DNA of 64,000 bases from Streptomyces sp. NBC_00569. GTDB lineage: Bacteria > Actinomycetota > Actinomycetes > Streptomycetales > Streptomycetaceae. Of this stretch, positions 1 through 8,691 are shown piece after piece. Positions within the stretch are counted from its first letter, which is position 1, and every line of letters begins with the position of its first letter. The position numbers were made by a program, and so were the translations under genes. The notes beneath the pieces are model-generated. The model did not search any database. It saw nothing but the letters and a program-made list of their open reading frames with translations, and was not told the origin of the DNA. The DNA is taken from NCBI RefSeq assembly GCF_036345255.1, contig NZ_CP107783.1:8673001-8737000 (forward strand), given 5' to 3'.

Positions 1-807
1 GTCGCCGAGCCTCGGGTAGGGGCGCACGCTGTCGACGCGATCGGCGAGGCCCAGCCAGATGTGCCCTCCGGAGCCTTTCACCGCCCGGGCGAGCGCGACG
101 TCGTCGATGACGGCGTGCCGGATCGAGTCGGGGATCGCGGCACGGTCGGCAGCTTCGGCGCTCAGCAGCACGCAGCCGCCGGCCGCGGCCGCCGTGCGCG
201 AGCCCTTCGTCGAGATCCAGCGGAACGGGTACAGCTGGGCGAAGAAGTACACGAAGGCCGGGACGACGAGCCGCTCCCACACGCTCTCCACGCGCAGCCG
301 CGCCATCAGCGAGACGAGGTCGAACCCGCCTGTACGCGCCGCGGCCACCAGCTCCCTCAGGCTGTCGGGCTCATGCGCGATGTCGGCGTCGGTGAGAAGC
401 AGGAACTCGGGGTCACGCGCGCGTGCCAGGCCGATGCCGTGCCGCACCGCCCACAGCTTGCCGGTCCAGCCCGCCGGCGGCTCGCCCGGCGAGTCGACCG
501 TGAGCGGCAGCCCGCCGTGGCGCCGGGCCAGCTCCCGGGCCAGCGTTCCGGTGCCGTCCGTGCTGCCGTCGTCGATCAGGAAGATCTCGGCGCGCCCCGG
601 ATAGTCCTGCGCCAGCAGCGAGGGCAGGCTCTTCGGAAGCACGGCCGCCTCGTCCCGCGCGGGGACGACGACACACACCGAGGGCCACTCCGAAGGGTCC
701 GTGCGCGGGGGCAGGCGCAGATCCGTGCGCCAGAAGAAGCCCTGCCCGACCAGCAGCCACACCCACGCGGCCAGTGATGCTGCGGTGACCCACACAACGG
801 CGTCCAT
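1..807 (-). CDS. HpnB-like hopene-associated glycosyltransferase, family 2 (C-terminus beyond window)
   Basis: The visible 269 residues begin with a hydrophobic N-terminal helix (VVWVTAASLAAWVWLLVG), then a GT2 fold: VCVVVPARDE opening, LIDDGSTDGT nucleotide-sugar motif, GKLWAVRHG, and a DADI metal-binding DxD-type motif. This order and spacing match HpnB, a membrane-associated glycosyltransferase found with hopanoid genes; the family is about 385 residues, so roughly the last third lies outside the window. ATG at 807 is the only start that keeps the membrane helix N-terminal. No other hopanoid genes are visible here, so the link to hopanoids rests on family resemblance alone. It is divergent from the racemase-like gene at 866. 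Confidence 0.8.
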   Translation of the reverse strand, partial: MDAVVWVTAASLAAWVWLLVGQGFFWRTDLRLPPRTDPSEWPSVCVVVPARDEAAVLPKSLPSLLAQDYPGRAEIFLIDDGSTDGTGTLARELARRHGGLPLTVDSPGEPPAGWTGKLWAVRHGIGLARARDPEFLLLTDADIAHEPDSLRELVAAARTGGFDLVSLMARLRVESVWERLVVPAFVYFFAQLYPFRWISTKGSRTAAAAGGCVLLSAEAADRAAIPDSIRHAVIDDVALARAVKGSGGHIWLGLADRVDSVRPYPRLGD

Positions 808-865
808 CCGCCGCAGTCTGCCCCACCGCACCCTTGGTGTGAGGGCCATCGTCTATGGTTTCCGG

Positions 866-1654
866 GTGAAGATCGCGCTGATGGACTCGGGAATCGGACT
901 CATCGCGGCCGCCGCCGCGGTACGGCGCCTGCGGCCCGACGCCGACCTCGTCCTGTCCTCCGACCCCGACGGAATGCCCTGGGGGCCGCGCAGCGTGCAG
1001 GACGTCACCGAGCGGGCCCTGGCCGTGGCCGAGGCCGCCGCGGAGCACCGCCCCGAGGCGCTGATCGTGGCGTGCAACACCGCCTCGGTCCATGCCCTGC
1101 CGGCCCTGCGGGCCCGCCTCGAACCCGGCATCCCGGTCATCGGTACGGTCCCCGCGATCAAGCCGGCCGCCGCCGGCGCCGGACCCGTCGCCATCTGGGC
1201 CACTCCCGCCACCACCGGAAGCCCCTACCAGCGGGGACTGATCCGGGACTTCGCGGACGGGGTCGAGGTCACCGAGGTGCCCTGCCCGGGCCTCGCCGAC
1301 GCCGTGCAGCACGCGGACGAGGACGCCATCGACAGGACGATCGCGGCCGCCGCCGCGCTCACCCCGACCGGTGTAAGGGCCGTAGTCCTGGGCTGCACCC
1401 ATTACGAACTCGTGGCGGAACGCATCCGCGCCGCCGTCCAGCAGCCCGGCGTGCCGCCGCTCGTCCTGCACGGCAGCGCCGGGGCCGTCGCCGCGCAGAC
1501 ACTGCGCAGGATCGGCGCCGGGCCCGACGCCGAGAGCGGTGCGCAGGGCTCCCTCACCGTCATCCTCAGCGGCCGCACCTCCGCGCTGCCGCCCGCCGCA
1601 CTCGCGTACGCGGAGGGCCGGCTGCTCCAGGCTGCCGTCAGCCACGCACAGTGA
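866..1654 (+). CDS. Aspartate/glutamate racemase family protein
   Basis: A 262-residue protein with the glutamate racemase layout: N-terminal DSGIGL (DSGxGG in MurI), first catalytic-cysteine motif VACNTAS and second motif LGCTHYE. Such enzymes interconvert L- and D-glutamate or aspartate by a two-cysteine, cofactor-free mechanism. Both cysteines are present, so activity is plausible, but the N-terminal motif differs from housekeeping MurI and the gene is not in a cell-wall context, so I read it as a paralogue and do not name it murI. GTG at 866 is chosen because it places the first strand (VKIALMDSG) at the N-terminus. Confidence 0.8.
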   Translation: MKIALMDSGIGLIAAAAAVRRLRPDADLVLSSDPDGMPWGPRSVQDVTERALAVAEAAAEHRPEALIVACNTASVHALPALRARLEPGIPVIGTVPAIKPAAAGAGPVAIWATPATTGSPYQRGLIRDFADGVEVTEVPCPGLADAVQHADEDAIDRTIAAAAALTPTGVRAVVLGCTHYELVAERIRAAVQQPGVPPLVLHGSAGAVAAQTLRRIGAGPDAESGAQGSLTVILSGRTSALPPAALAYAEGRLLQAAVSHAQ

Positions 1655-1741
1655 CGGCGGAGCCCGGATTCCGGGCACGGCCCAGGCGCCCCGGGGCCTT
1701 GCGCAATCACTCTCCGATGCACAGTGCCTTCGCTGCGGAAC

Positions 1742-2311
1742 ATGAGTAGTCTCAATTCCATGAGGGACCACTCCGGTAGTGAGGGGCGCGCGTCCGTCGC
1801 CCCCGAGATCTGGACAGGCCGTGCACGCAATCGCGTGCAGTGGCTGGCAGCGCTGGGCGGCGCCGCGTGTGTGGCGCTCGGCATCGAGCTCGCCGTGGCC
1901 TCCCAGTGGACCTCCGGTATCGCCGCGCTGGTGATGTCGGTGGTCGGCTGCATCGCCGCGGGTCTTCTGATCCTGTTCGGGACCCTTGCCTTCGTCCATG
2001 TGGCAGTGACGGTCGACAAGGACTCCCTGGAAGTGCGGTGCGGCCACATAGGAGTGCCACGCCGCCGCATCCTGCTCGCCCATGTGGTGGGAGCCGAGTT
2101 CGAACCCCGTGTCACGCCCCGCCAGTGGGGCGGCTGGGGATACCGCTGGCGCCCCGAGCAGGGCACGGCCGTCATCGTCCGGCGCGGCGAGGGTGTCGTG
2201 GTGATCCTGGGCGACGGCAGGAAGTTCACGGTGACCGTGGACAACGCCGAGTCCGCGGTGCGCGCCATCCACGCCCGGCTCAAGCCGACCTCTGTCGGCC
2301 CCGCCGCCTGA
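1742..2311 (+). CDS. Small membrane protein of unknown function
   Basis: About 189 residues. A short charged N-terminus is followed by two adjacent hydrophobic helices (about residues 30-50 and 55-78) and a soluble beta-rich C-terminal part (VTVDKDSLEVRCG onward). The architecture, two helices then a small PH-like beta domain, is common among uncharacterised actinobacterial membrane proteins. Start is uncertain: GTG 1724, ATG 1742 and ATG 1760 are all in frame and none has a strong ribosome-binding site. A perfect hairpin lies just after the stop. Function unknown. Confidence 0.7.
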   Translation: MSSLNSMRDHSGSEGRASVAPEIWTGRARNRVQWLAALGGAACVALGIELAVASQWTSGIAALVMSVVGCIAAGLLILFGTLAFVHVAVTVDKDSLEVRCGHIGVPRRRILLAHVVGAEFEPRVTPRQWGGWGYRWRPEQGTAVIVRRGEGVVVILGDGRKFTVTVDNAESAVRAIHARLKPTSVGPAA

Positions 2312-2325
2312 CGGCACCCGCACAC

Positions 2326-3396
2326 TCACACACGGCCGCCCCGGACACGTACCGGGGCGGCCGTAGTGCTGTCCGAGGGCTCGTCGCCCCAGGGTCTCGC
2401 CGTCGCCACCCCCGCGAGCAGGCCCGCGCCCGCGGTGACGGTGGTGAAGCTCAGGGCGTTGCCGAGCGTCGCCAGGCCGGCGAGAGCGGTCAGCGCCGCG
2501 CCCGCCGTCAGGACCACAGGCGTGGACCGCTCCGACCGCCACAGGACGTACAGGAGCCAGCAGAAGACTGCGGCCAGCAGGCAGACGCCGACGAGTCCCT
2601 GCTCGGCGGCCTGCTGGAGCGGGGCGGAGTGCGGCTTGCCGTCGGGCAGCAGTGTCTCGCCGACCGTGGGGCTGAGCTCCCCGAAGCGGCCGGGGCCCAT
2701 GCCGAGGCCCGGATCGGACTCGGCCTGGCGCAGTGCGTCCTGCCACAGAAGGATCCGGTGCTGCGAGAGCTGCCCCTCCAGGGAAGCGGAGAGCCCCGAG
2801 GGCAGTGCGCCCTTCAACAGGGCCAGGCAGAGTCCGGTCACCAGGCCCGTCATGACGCCGAGACCGGCGAGGCCGAGACCCCTGTGGTGCCGCATCCGCA
2901 CCGAGGCGAGGGAGCACAGCAGCACTCCCGCGCACGCGGTGACCCCGGCGACCGACCCGACGACGGCGGCGGCCGCGACCGTGCCGCCCGCCAGCAGGAA
3001 CAGGGCCGCGCGCACGGGCGGCCGCCGCGCCGCCCAGGCCGCACAGCACGCCGCCCCGGTGGACAGCGCCAGCAGCGCGGCCGTCGCGCCGGTGCGGCCG
3101 AGGGGAGAGCCGGTGTCGGGCGCGGGCACCGCGTGGGGGGACGTGAGCGCGAGCCCGAGTCCCGCGACGGCCGCCGCGCAGGGCGCTGCCATGGGCAGCA
3201 GCGCGCCGGAGATCCGGCCGCACGCATAGCCCGCCGCCACGGCGAGCACCGCCAGGAGCACGCCCTCGGGCCTGCCCGCGCGGGCGGTCGCGGTGATCAG
3301 CGACCAGGCGGCGCACGCCCCCAGCGCGAAGACGCCCGCTGCGTCGGCGACATTGCGCCGCTCGTACTCCGCCGACGGACCGGCCGCCGACGACAT
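2326..3396 (-). CDS. O-antigen ligase-like polytopic membrane protein
   Basis: A 356-residue protein with about ten hydrophobic helices and a large extracytoplasmic loop near residues 210-270 (SQHRILLWQDALRQ, GMGPGRFGELSP, HSAPLQQAAEQG). These loop motifs resemble the Wzy_C/O-antigen ligase superfamily (R-x-x-LW-x-A, GxGPG, H-x-x-x-Q), whose members transfer or polymerise glycans at the outer membrane face. In Gram-positives the substrate is unknown; an exported polysaccharide is likely. ATG 3396 is used because the upstream extension is Arg/Pro-rich and looks noncoding. It is divergent from lnt and convergent with the 1742 gene. Confidence 0.72.
   Translation of the reverse strand: MSSAAGPSAEYERRNVADAAGVFALGACAAWSLITATARAGRPEGVLLAVLAVAAGYACGRISGALLPMAAPCAAAVAGLGLALTSPHAVPAPDTGSPLGRTGATAALLALSTGAACCAAWAARRPPVRAALFLLAGGTVAAAAVVGSVAGVTACAGVLLCSLASVRMRHHRGLGLAGLGVMTGLVTGLCLALLKGALPSGLSASLEGQLSQHRILLWQDALRQAESDPGLGMGPGRFGELSPTVGETLLPDGKPHSAPLQQAAEQGLVGVCLLAAVFCWLLYVLWRSERSTPVVLTAGAALTALAGLATLGNALSFTTVTAGAGLLAGVATARPWGDEPSDSTTAAPVRVRGGRV
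2333..2363. terminator. Hairpin terminator shared by convergent genes
   Basis: A perfect 12-bp inverted repeat (CGGCCGCCCCGG / CCGGGGCGGCCG) with a 7-nt loop, 22 bases after the 1742-2311 stop. It lies inside the last codons of the minus-strand O-antigen-ligase gene, so it terminates the plus-strand transcript from within a coding end. There is no U-tract, as usual for Streptomyces. Confidence 0.6.
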
Positions 3397-3620
3397 CCCC
3401 GTGGTCCCCACCACCCCGTCGCCCCCCGACTGTGACGGGCCCCGAGCGTCATGGCCGGATACGGCCGTCCCTCGGGGACTCGGGCACACCGTAACGGCTG
3501 ATGCGCCGGTTTGTGCACGGGTTGCGCAGGAACGATGCTGCACGGGGTGGTCCGCGCGGCCGGCGTGACCCCCGCAGACCGCCGTGTCGCCCGGCAGACG
3601 ACCCGCCGTACACTCCCCGA

Positions 3621-5219
3621 GTGACCGCCACCGCAACCTCCGTAGACGAGCCGGAACAGCTCGATCCGCAGTCGGCGCCCGCCTCGCGCTGGGCCCGCCT
3701 GCCCCGACGGATCGCTCCGGCCGCCGCCGCGGTGCTCTCCGGAGTGCTGCTGTACGTCGGCTTCCCACCCCGTGAGCTGTGGTGGCTCGCGCCCCTGGCC
3801 CTCGCGCTCTTCGGAGCGTCCGTTCACGGGCGGCGGATGCGCGCGGGTCTCGGCCTCGGCTTCCTCATGAGCCTCGGCTTCCTCGTGCCGCTCCTGTCGT
3901 GGACCGGCGTCGATGTCGGGCCGCTGCCGTGGCTGGCCCTCGCCCTCGCGGAATCACTCGTCATGGCCCTGGCCGGACTCGGCATCGCCTGTGTCTCACG
4001 GCTGCCCCTGTGGCCGCTGTGGGCCGCGGGTGTGTGGATCGCGGACGAGGCGCTGCGGGCCCGCTTCCCGTTCGGGGGCTTCCCCTGGGGCAAGGTCGCG
4101 TTCGGTCAGCCCAGTGGCTTGTTCCTGCCCCTCGCCTCACTGGGCGGCACCCCGCTCCTGGGCTTCGCGGTCGCCCTGTGCGGCTTCGGCCTCGCCGCTC
4201 TCGCGCTGCGCCTCAAGGACGTACGCGGTGTACGCGACAGGGGCCTGGCCGTCGCCGCCGCGTTCACCCTCGCGCCCGTCATCGGGGGAGCCGTCGCGGC
4301 GCCCCTCGTCTCCACCGCGGCAGAGGAGGGCACCGCACGCGTGGCCGTCATCCAAGGCAACGTGCCGCGTATGGGCCTCGACTTCAACTCCCAGCGCCGG
4401 GCCGTGCTCGACTACCACGTACGGGAGACGATGAAGCTCGCCACGAAGATCGAGGCGGGCCAGGTCAAGAAGCCCGACCTCGTGCTGTGGCCCGAGAACT
4501 CCTCCGACATCGACCCCTACGTCAACGCCGACGCGTACGCAGAGATCGACAAGGCGGCCAGGGCCGTCGGCGCACCCATCTCTGTCGGCGCGGTCGTCAC
4601 CGCCAAGGACGGCACGCCCCGTAACCGGCAGATCCTCTGGGACCCGAAGACCGGACCCGGCGCCGTCTACGACAAGCGGCAGCTCCAGCCGTTCGGCGAG
4701 TACATGCCCTACCGGAGCTTCTTCCGCATCTTCAGCAAGGACGTCGACCGCGCGGGCAACTTCGTGGCCGGCGAGAAGCCGGTCGTCTTCGACATGGCGG
4801 GCACCAGGGTCGGGCCGGTGACCTGCTACGAGGCCGCGTTCGACTCCGTCGTGCGCGACCAGGTGGAGGCGGGCGCGCAGATCCTCTCCGTGCCCAGCAA
4901 CAACGCCACCTTCGACCGCAGCCAGATGACCTACCAGCAGCTCGCGATGGACCGGGTGCGCGCCGTCGAGCACGGCCGCGCGGTGATGGTGCCGGTGACG
5001 AGCGGCGTCAGCGCGATCATCAGGCCCGACGGATCGGTGGCCCAGCGCACCGGCATGTTCGTCGCCGACACCCTGGTCGCCGACGTGCCCAAGCGGACCT
5101 CGCTGACCCTCGCCACCCGCCTGGGCGGATGGCCGGAGCTGCTGCTCGTGGCCATCGGCGTGGGCGGTCTCGGCTGGGCCGCGATGCGCTCACGGCGGAG
5201 CGGGTCCGCCGCCGGATAG
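3621..5219 (+). CDS. lnt: Apolipoprotein N-acyltransferase
   Basis: A 532-residue membrane enzyme that adds the third acyl chain to lipoproteins. The N-terminal half has about seven membrane helices; the C-terminal half is a nitrilase-fold domain. The catalytic triad is visible: Glu292 in LWPENSSD, Lys352 in YDKRQLQPFGE and Cys402 in VTCYEAAF, all with the usual spacing, followed by PSNNATF. GTG 3621 is chosen because it leaves a short cytoplasmic tail before the first helix; the upstream extension is implausible. It is followed 10 bases later by a Nudix gene, probably the same transcript. Streptomyces often have two Lnt paralogues; which one this is cannot be decided here. Confidence 0.9.
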   Translation: MTATATSVDEPEQLDPQSAPASRWARLPRRIAPAAAAVLSGVLLYVGFPPRELWWLAPLALALFGASVHGRRMRAGLGLGFLMSLGFLVPLLSWTGVDVGPLPWLALALAESLVMALAGLGIACVSRLPLWPLWAAGVWIADEALRARFPFGGFPWGKVAFGQPSGLFLPLASLGGTPLLGFAVALCGFGLAALALRLKDVRGVRDRGLAVAAAFTLAPVIGGAVAAPLVSTAAEEGTARVAVIQGNVPRMGLDFNSQRRAVLDYHVRETMKLATKIEAGQVKKPDLVLWPENSSDIDPYVNADAYAEIDKAARAVGAPISVGAVVTAKDGTPRNRQILWDPKTGPGAVYDKRQLQPFGEYMPYRSFFRIFSKDVDRAGNFVAGEKPVVFDMAGTRVGPVTCYEAAFDSVVRDQVEAGAQILSVPSNNATFDRSQMTYQQLAMDRVRAVEHGRAVMVPVTSGVSAIIRPDGSVAQRTGMFVADTLVADVPKRTSLTLATRLGGWPELLLVAIGVGGLGWAAMRSRRSGSAAG

Positions 5220-5229
5220 GGTCGCAGAC

Positions 5230-5709
5230 ATGGCTACCCCAGAGTTCATCCGCAAGATCCGGGCCGACGTCGGCCACCAGCTCCTGGTGCTGCCCGGCGT
5301 CAGCGCCGTCGTCTTCGACGACGACGGCAGGGTCCTTCTCGGGCGCCGCGCCGACACCGGAAGGTGGGCGGTCCTCGCCGGAATCCCGGAGCCGGGGGAG
5401 CAGCCCGCCGAGGCCGCCGTCCGCGAGGTGTACGAGGAGACGGGCGTCGAGTGCGTGGCCGAGCGGGTCGTCCTGGTGAAGACCCTCAAGCCGGTGACGT
5501 ACCCGAACGGCGACCGGTGCCAGTTCACGGACATCTCCTTCCGGTGCCGGGCGACCGGCGGCGAGGCCCGGGTCAACGACGACGAGTCCCTCGAGGTGGG
5601 CTGGTTCGACAGGGACTCGCTGCCGCCGCTGGGTGACTTCTGCCTGCTCCGGATCAAGCAGGCGGCCTCCGACGGGCCGACATGGTTCGAGACCATGTCC
5701 GAGCGCTGA
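5230..5709 (+). CDS. NUDIX hydrolase
   Basis: A 159-residue single-domain Nudix protein. The Nudix box is complete: GIPEPGEQPAEAAVREVYEE continuing TGV fits GX5EX7REUXEEXGU, with the metal-binding glutamates present. The family cleaves nucleoside diphosphates linked to other groups; the substrate cannot be read from sequence. It begins 10 bases after the lnt stop, so it is likely co-transcribed, although a functional link to lipoprotein acylation is not obvious. Confidence 0.88.
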   Translation: MATPEFIRKIRADVGHQLLVLPGVSAVVFDDDGRVLLGRRADTGRWAVLAGIPEPGEQPAEAAVREVYEETGVECVAERVVLVKTLKPVTYPNGDRCQFTDISFRCRATGGEARVNDDESLEVGWFDRDSLPPLGDFCLLRIKQAASDGPTWFETMSER

Positions 5710-5764
5710 AGTATGGGTGCTGACCACATCGGGCGGGGCGCGAGCGCTGCCTAGGGTGCGGAGC

Positions 5765-6556
5765 ATGACCGCGCCCAACGCACCCCTGACCGCGCCGCTC
5801 GATCTCAGCGGCCGCATCGCACTCGTCACCGGCGCCGCAGGCGGCATCGGCCGCGCCTGTGCGCTGCGGCTCGCCGCGGCCGGGGCCGAGGTGAGAGCGG
5901 TCGACCGGGACCGGGAGGGCCTTGACGCGCTGGCCGGGCAGGTCGGCGCCACCCCCGGCAGTATCGAGCCGCGTGTCCTCGACCTCACCGACCTGGACGC
6001 GGCCGAGGAGTGCGCCGCGGGCGCCGACATCCTGGTCAACAACGCGGGCATCCAACTGGTGCGCCCCATCGAGGAGTTCCCGCCCGACGTCTTCCACACC
6101 GTCCTGACGGTGATGCTGGAGGCACCCTTCCGCCTGATCCGCGGCGCCCTGCCGCACATGTACGAGCAGGGCTGGGGACGCATCGTGAACCTCTCCTCGG
6201 TCCACGGCCTGCGCGCGTCCGCGTTCAAGTCCGCGTACGTCGCCGCCAAACACGGCCTCGAAGGGCTCTCCAAGACCACCGCGCTCGAAGGCGCTCCGCA
6301 CGGCGTCACCTCGAACTGCGTGAACCCCGCCTACGTCCGCACACCGCTGGTCGAGAAACAGATCGCCGACCAGGCCGCCGCCCACGGCATCCCCGAGGAG
6401 CGGGTCCTCGCCGAGGTCATGCTCCAGGACAGCGCGCTCAAGCGGCTCATCGAACCCGACGAGGTCGCCGAGGCGGTCGCGTACCTGTGCAGCCCGCGGG
6501 CCTCCTTCATCACCGGGACGTCGCTCGTCCTGGACGGCGGCTGGACCGCACACTGA
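5765..6556 (+). CDS. 3-hydroxybutyrate dehydrogenase (SDR family)
   Basis: A 263-residue classical short-chain dehydrogenase. NAD-binding TGAAGGIG is at about residue 24, NNAG at about 95, the catalytic Ser in NLSSVHG and the YxxxK motif in YVAAK. The C-terminal NPAYVRTPLVEKQI segment and ALKRLIEPDEVA are characteristic of D-3-hydroxybutyrate dehydrogenases, which oxidise 3-hydroxybutyrate to acetoacetate with NAD. A PucR-type regulator follows 90 bases downstream and an MHS transporter lies convergent beyond it, suggesting a small uptake-and-oxidation module. Start ATG 5765. Confidence 0.85.
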   Translation: MTAPNAPLTAPLDLSGRIALVTGAAGGIGRACALRLAAAGAEVRAVDRDREGLDALAGQVGATPGSIEPRVLDLTDLDAAEECAAGADILVNNAGIQLVRPIEEFPPDVFHTVLTVMLEAPFRLIRGALPHMYEQGWGRIVNLSSVHGLRASAFKSAYVAAKHGLEGLSKTTALEGAPHGVTSNCVNPAYVRTPLVEKQIADQAAAHGIPEERVLAEVMLQDSALKRLIEPDEVAEAVAYLCSPRASFITGTSLVLDGGWTAH

Positions 6557-6646
6557 CCACCCTCGCGGGTGGCGGCGCTTGTCTGATCCACTGAGTTGTC
6601 CACAGGGCTGGCGGGGCCGGCCGTACGACGGGTAATCCTGTTGAGC

Positions 6647-8590
6647 ATGTCGCACGATCCAGCACAGTCCCCGTCGGGCCCCGCAGGCTCTGAACGCCCC
6701 GCATCGAGTGCCGAGGCGCCGTTCCTCGAGCTCCTCGCCCGGGGCGCGTCCGCCGACGCCTACGAACAGCCCGTGCTGGTCGCCCGCGCCGAGGGCGAGC
6801 CACCGGGGCGGATCGACGCCCTCGAACGCGCCAAGGGGCTCGCTCTGCGCGTCCGTGCCGACCTCGAAGGCAGGCGTCGCCGCGAGGCGGAGCTGTCCGC
6901 GCTCTTCGAGACCGCGCACGATCTCGCGGGCCTGCGTGACCTGGGCGCCGTCCTCCAGGCCATCGTGCAGCGCGCCCGCTCCCTCCTCGGCACGGACGTC
7001 GCCTATCTGACGCTGAACGACCCGGCCAGGGGCGACACCTATATGCGTGTCACCGAGGGCTCCGTCGCCGCGCGCTTCCAGCAGCTCAGGCTCGGCATGG
7101 GCGAGGGCCTCGGCGGACTCGTCGCCCAGACCGCCCGGCCCTACGTCACCGCGGACTACGCCCAGGACGTCCGCTTCAAGCACACGCGCACCATCGACAC
7201 CGGTGTCCATGACGAGGGTCTCGTCGCGATCCTGGGCGTGCCCCTGATGCTCGGCCCCCATGTCATCGGCGTACTGTTCGCCGCGGACCGGCGCGCACGG
7301 GTCTTCGAGCGGGAGCAGATCGCGCTGCTCGGCTCGTTCGCGGCACTCGCCGCGGCCGCCATCGACACCGCGAACCTCCTCTCCGAGACCCGGGAGGCGC
7401 TCGGCGAGCTGGAGCGCGCCAACGAGATCATCCGGGACCGCGGCGACGTCATCGAGCGCGCGTCCGACGTCCACGACCGCCTCGCCGAACTCGTCCTGCG
7501 GGGCGGCGGCGTCCACGACGTGGCGGCCGCGGTGTCCCAAGTCCTCGACGGGACAGTGGAGTTCGCCGACGCGGTCACCGCCCCCGACAAACCCCTCGAC
7601 GCCTCGCGCGCCGACGGGCACGCCGTGCGCGACGGGGACGACTGGGTCGCCGCCGTCGCCGCGGGCGGCGAACTCCTCGGCGCGCTCGTGCTGCGCGGCC
7701 ACCCGGGCCTCGACCCCGTCGACCAGCGCACCCTGGAGCGCGCCGCCATGGTCACCTCGCTCCTGCTGCTCGCCCGGCGCTCCGCCTCCGAGGCCGAACA
7801 GCGCGTACGGGGCGAGCTGCTGGACGATCTGCTCGACGCGCGGGACCGGGACCCGCGACTGCTGCGGGAGCGCGCCGCGCGACTGCACGCCGACCTGGAC
7901 GCCACGCATGTGGTGCTGGCCGCGCGCCTGGAGACCCCGGGCGCCGACGCCGAACACGAGGCCGCCGCACGGCGCCGCCTGTGGTCCGCCGCGTCCCACC
8001 TCGCCGCCACGCGGCACGGGCTCGCAGCCGCGCGCGACGGGGGAACGGTCCTGCTGCTTCCCCTGAGCGCCGCCGACCGGGCCTCCGACCTGGCCCGCCG
8101 CACCGCCAGGCACCTCTCCTCCGCGGTGCACGAGCAGGTGACGGTCGGCGCGTCGGCCCCCGTGGAGGACCTGGCCAACCGCACCGACACCGTCGCCGCG
8201 GCCTACGCGGAGGGGCAGCGCTGCCTGGACGCCCTGCGCCTGCTCGGCAGAGCGGGGGAGGGCGCGGCCGCGGAGGACTTCGGCTTCCTCGGCCTGCTCC
8301 TCGCGGAGAGCCGGGACATCTCCGGGTTCGTCGAACGAACCATGGGCGAGGTCGTGTCCTACGACCGGCGCCGGGGGACCGATCTCGTGCGCACGCTCGA
8401 CGCGTACTTCGCCTCCGGCATGAGCCCGGCCCGTACCAAGGACGCGCTGCACGTGCACGTGAACACGGTGGCGCAACGTCTGGAACGAATAGGGCGCCTG
8501 CTCGGCCCGGACTGGCAGTCGCCCGCTCGCGCCCTGGAGATCCAACTCGCGCTGCGGTTGCACCGGTTGGCCGGGGCCATATCGGGCTGA
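6647..8590 (+). CDS. GAF domain / PucR-type (CdaR-like) transcriptional regulator
   Basis: A 647-residue regulator. A GAF domain spans about residues 85-245 (FETAHDLAGLRDLGAVLQAI through the VIGVLFAADRR strand). It is followed by a short coiled coil (ETREALGELERANEIIRDRG), a middle region, and a C-terminal PucR HTH domain (about 575-640: DAYFASGMSPARTKDALHVH, then NTVAQRLERIGRLLG). The GAF domain likely senses a small ligand. Its place between a 3-hydroxybutyrate dehydrogenase and an MHS transporter suggests it controls that pathway, as PucR-type proteins usually act on neighbours. ATG 6647 is chosen over 6596, whose extra residues look like 5' leader. Confidence 0.85.
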   Translation: MSHDPAQSPSGPAGSERPASSAEAPFLELLARGASADAYEQPVLVARAEGEPPGRIDALERAKGLALRVRADLEGRRRREAELSALFETAHDLAGLRDLGAVLQAIVQRARSLLGTDVAYLTLNDPARGDTYMRVTEGSVAARFQQLRLGMGEGLGGLVAQTARPYVTADYAQDVRFKHTRTIDTGVHDEGLVAILGVPLMLGPHVIGVLFAADRRARVFEREQIALLGSFAALAAAAIDTANLLSETREALGELERANEIIRDRGDVIERASDVHDRLAELVLRGGGVHDVAAAVSQVLDGTVEFADAVTAPDKPLDASRADGHAVRDGDDWVAAVAAGGELLGALVLRGHPGLDPVDQRTLERAAMVTSLLLLARRSASEAEQRVRGELLDDLLDARDRDPRLLRERAARLHADLDATHVVLAARLETPGADAEHEAAARRRLWSAASHLAATRHGLAAARDGGTVLLLPLSAADRASDLARRTARHLSSAVHEQVTVGASAPVEDLANRTDTVAAAYAEGQRCLDALRLLGRAGEGAAAEDFGFLGLLLAESRDISGFVERTMGEVVSYDRRRGTDLVRTLDAYFASGMSPARTKDALHVHVNTVAQRLERIGRLLGPDWQSPARALEIQLALRLHRLAGAISG

Positions 8591-8643
8591 CGGTCGGGTA
8601 GCGGGTCTCGCTGTGAGGTCCTCGGTGCCTGGTGTGACGGCAA

Positions 8644-8674
8644 GGCCCCCGTACGCGAGGTGGGTACGGGGGCC
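8644..8674. terminator. Bidirectional hairpin terminator
   Basis: A perfect 11-bp stem (GGCCCCCGTAC / GTACGGGGGCC) with a 9-nt loop between the convergent regulator (stop 8590) and the MHS transporter (stop 8692). Confidence 0.75.
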
Positions 8675-8691
8675 GGGGGAGCGGTGCCGGG

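Noticed and set aside
413..3316. 967-residue minus-strand open frame
   Set aside because: It crosses the racemase, a membrane gene and the ligase in the wrong frame; composition is the Arg/Gly-rich type of GC-rich shadow frames.
3501..3620. Lnt translation from ATG 3501
   Set aside because: The extra 40 residues are Arg/Pro-rich leader-like; GTG 3621 leaves a normal N-terminus.
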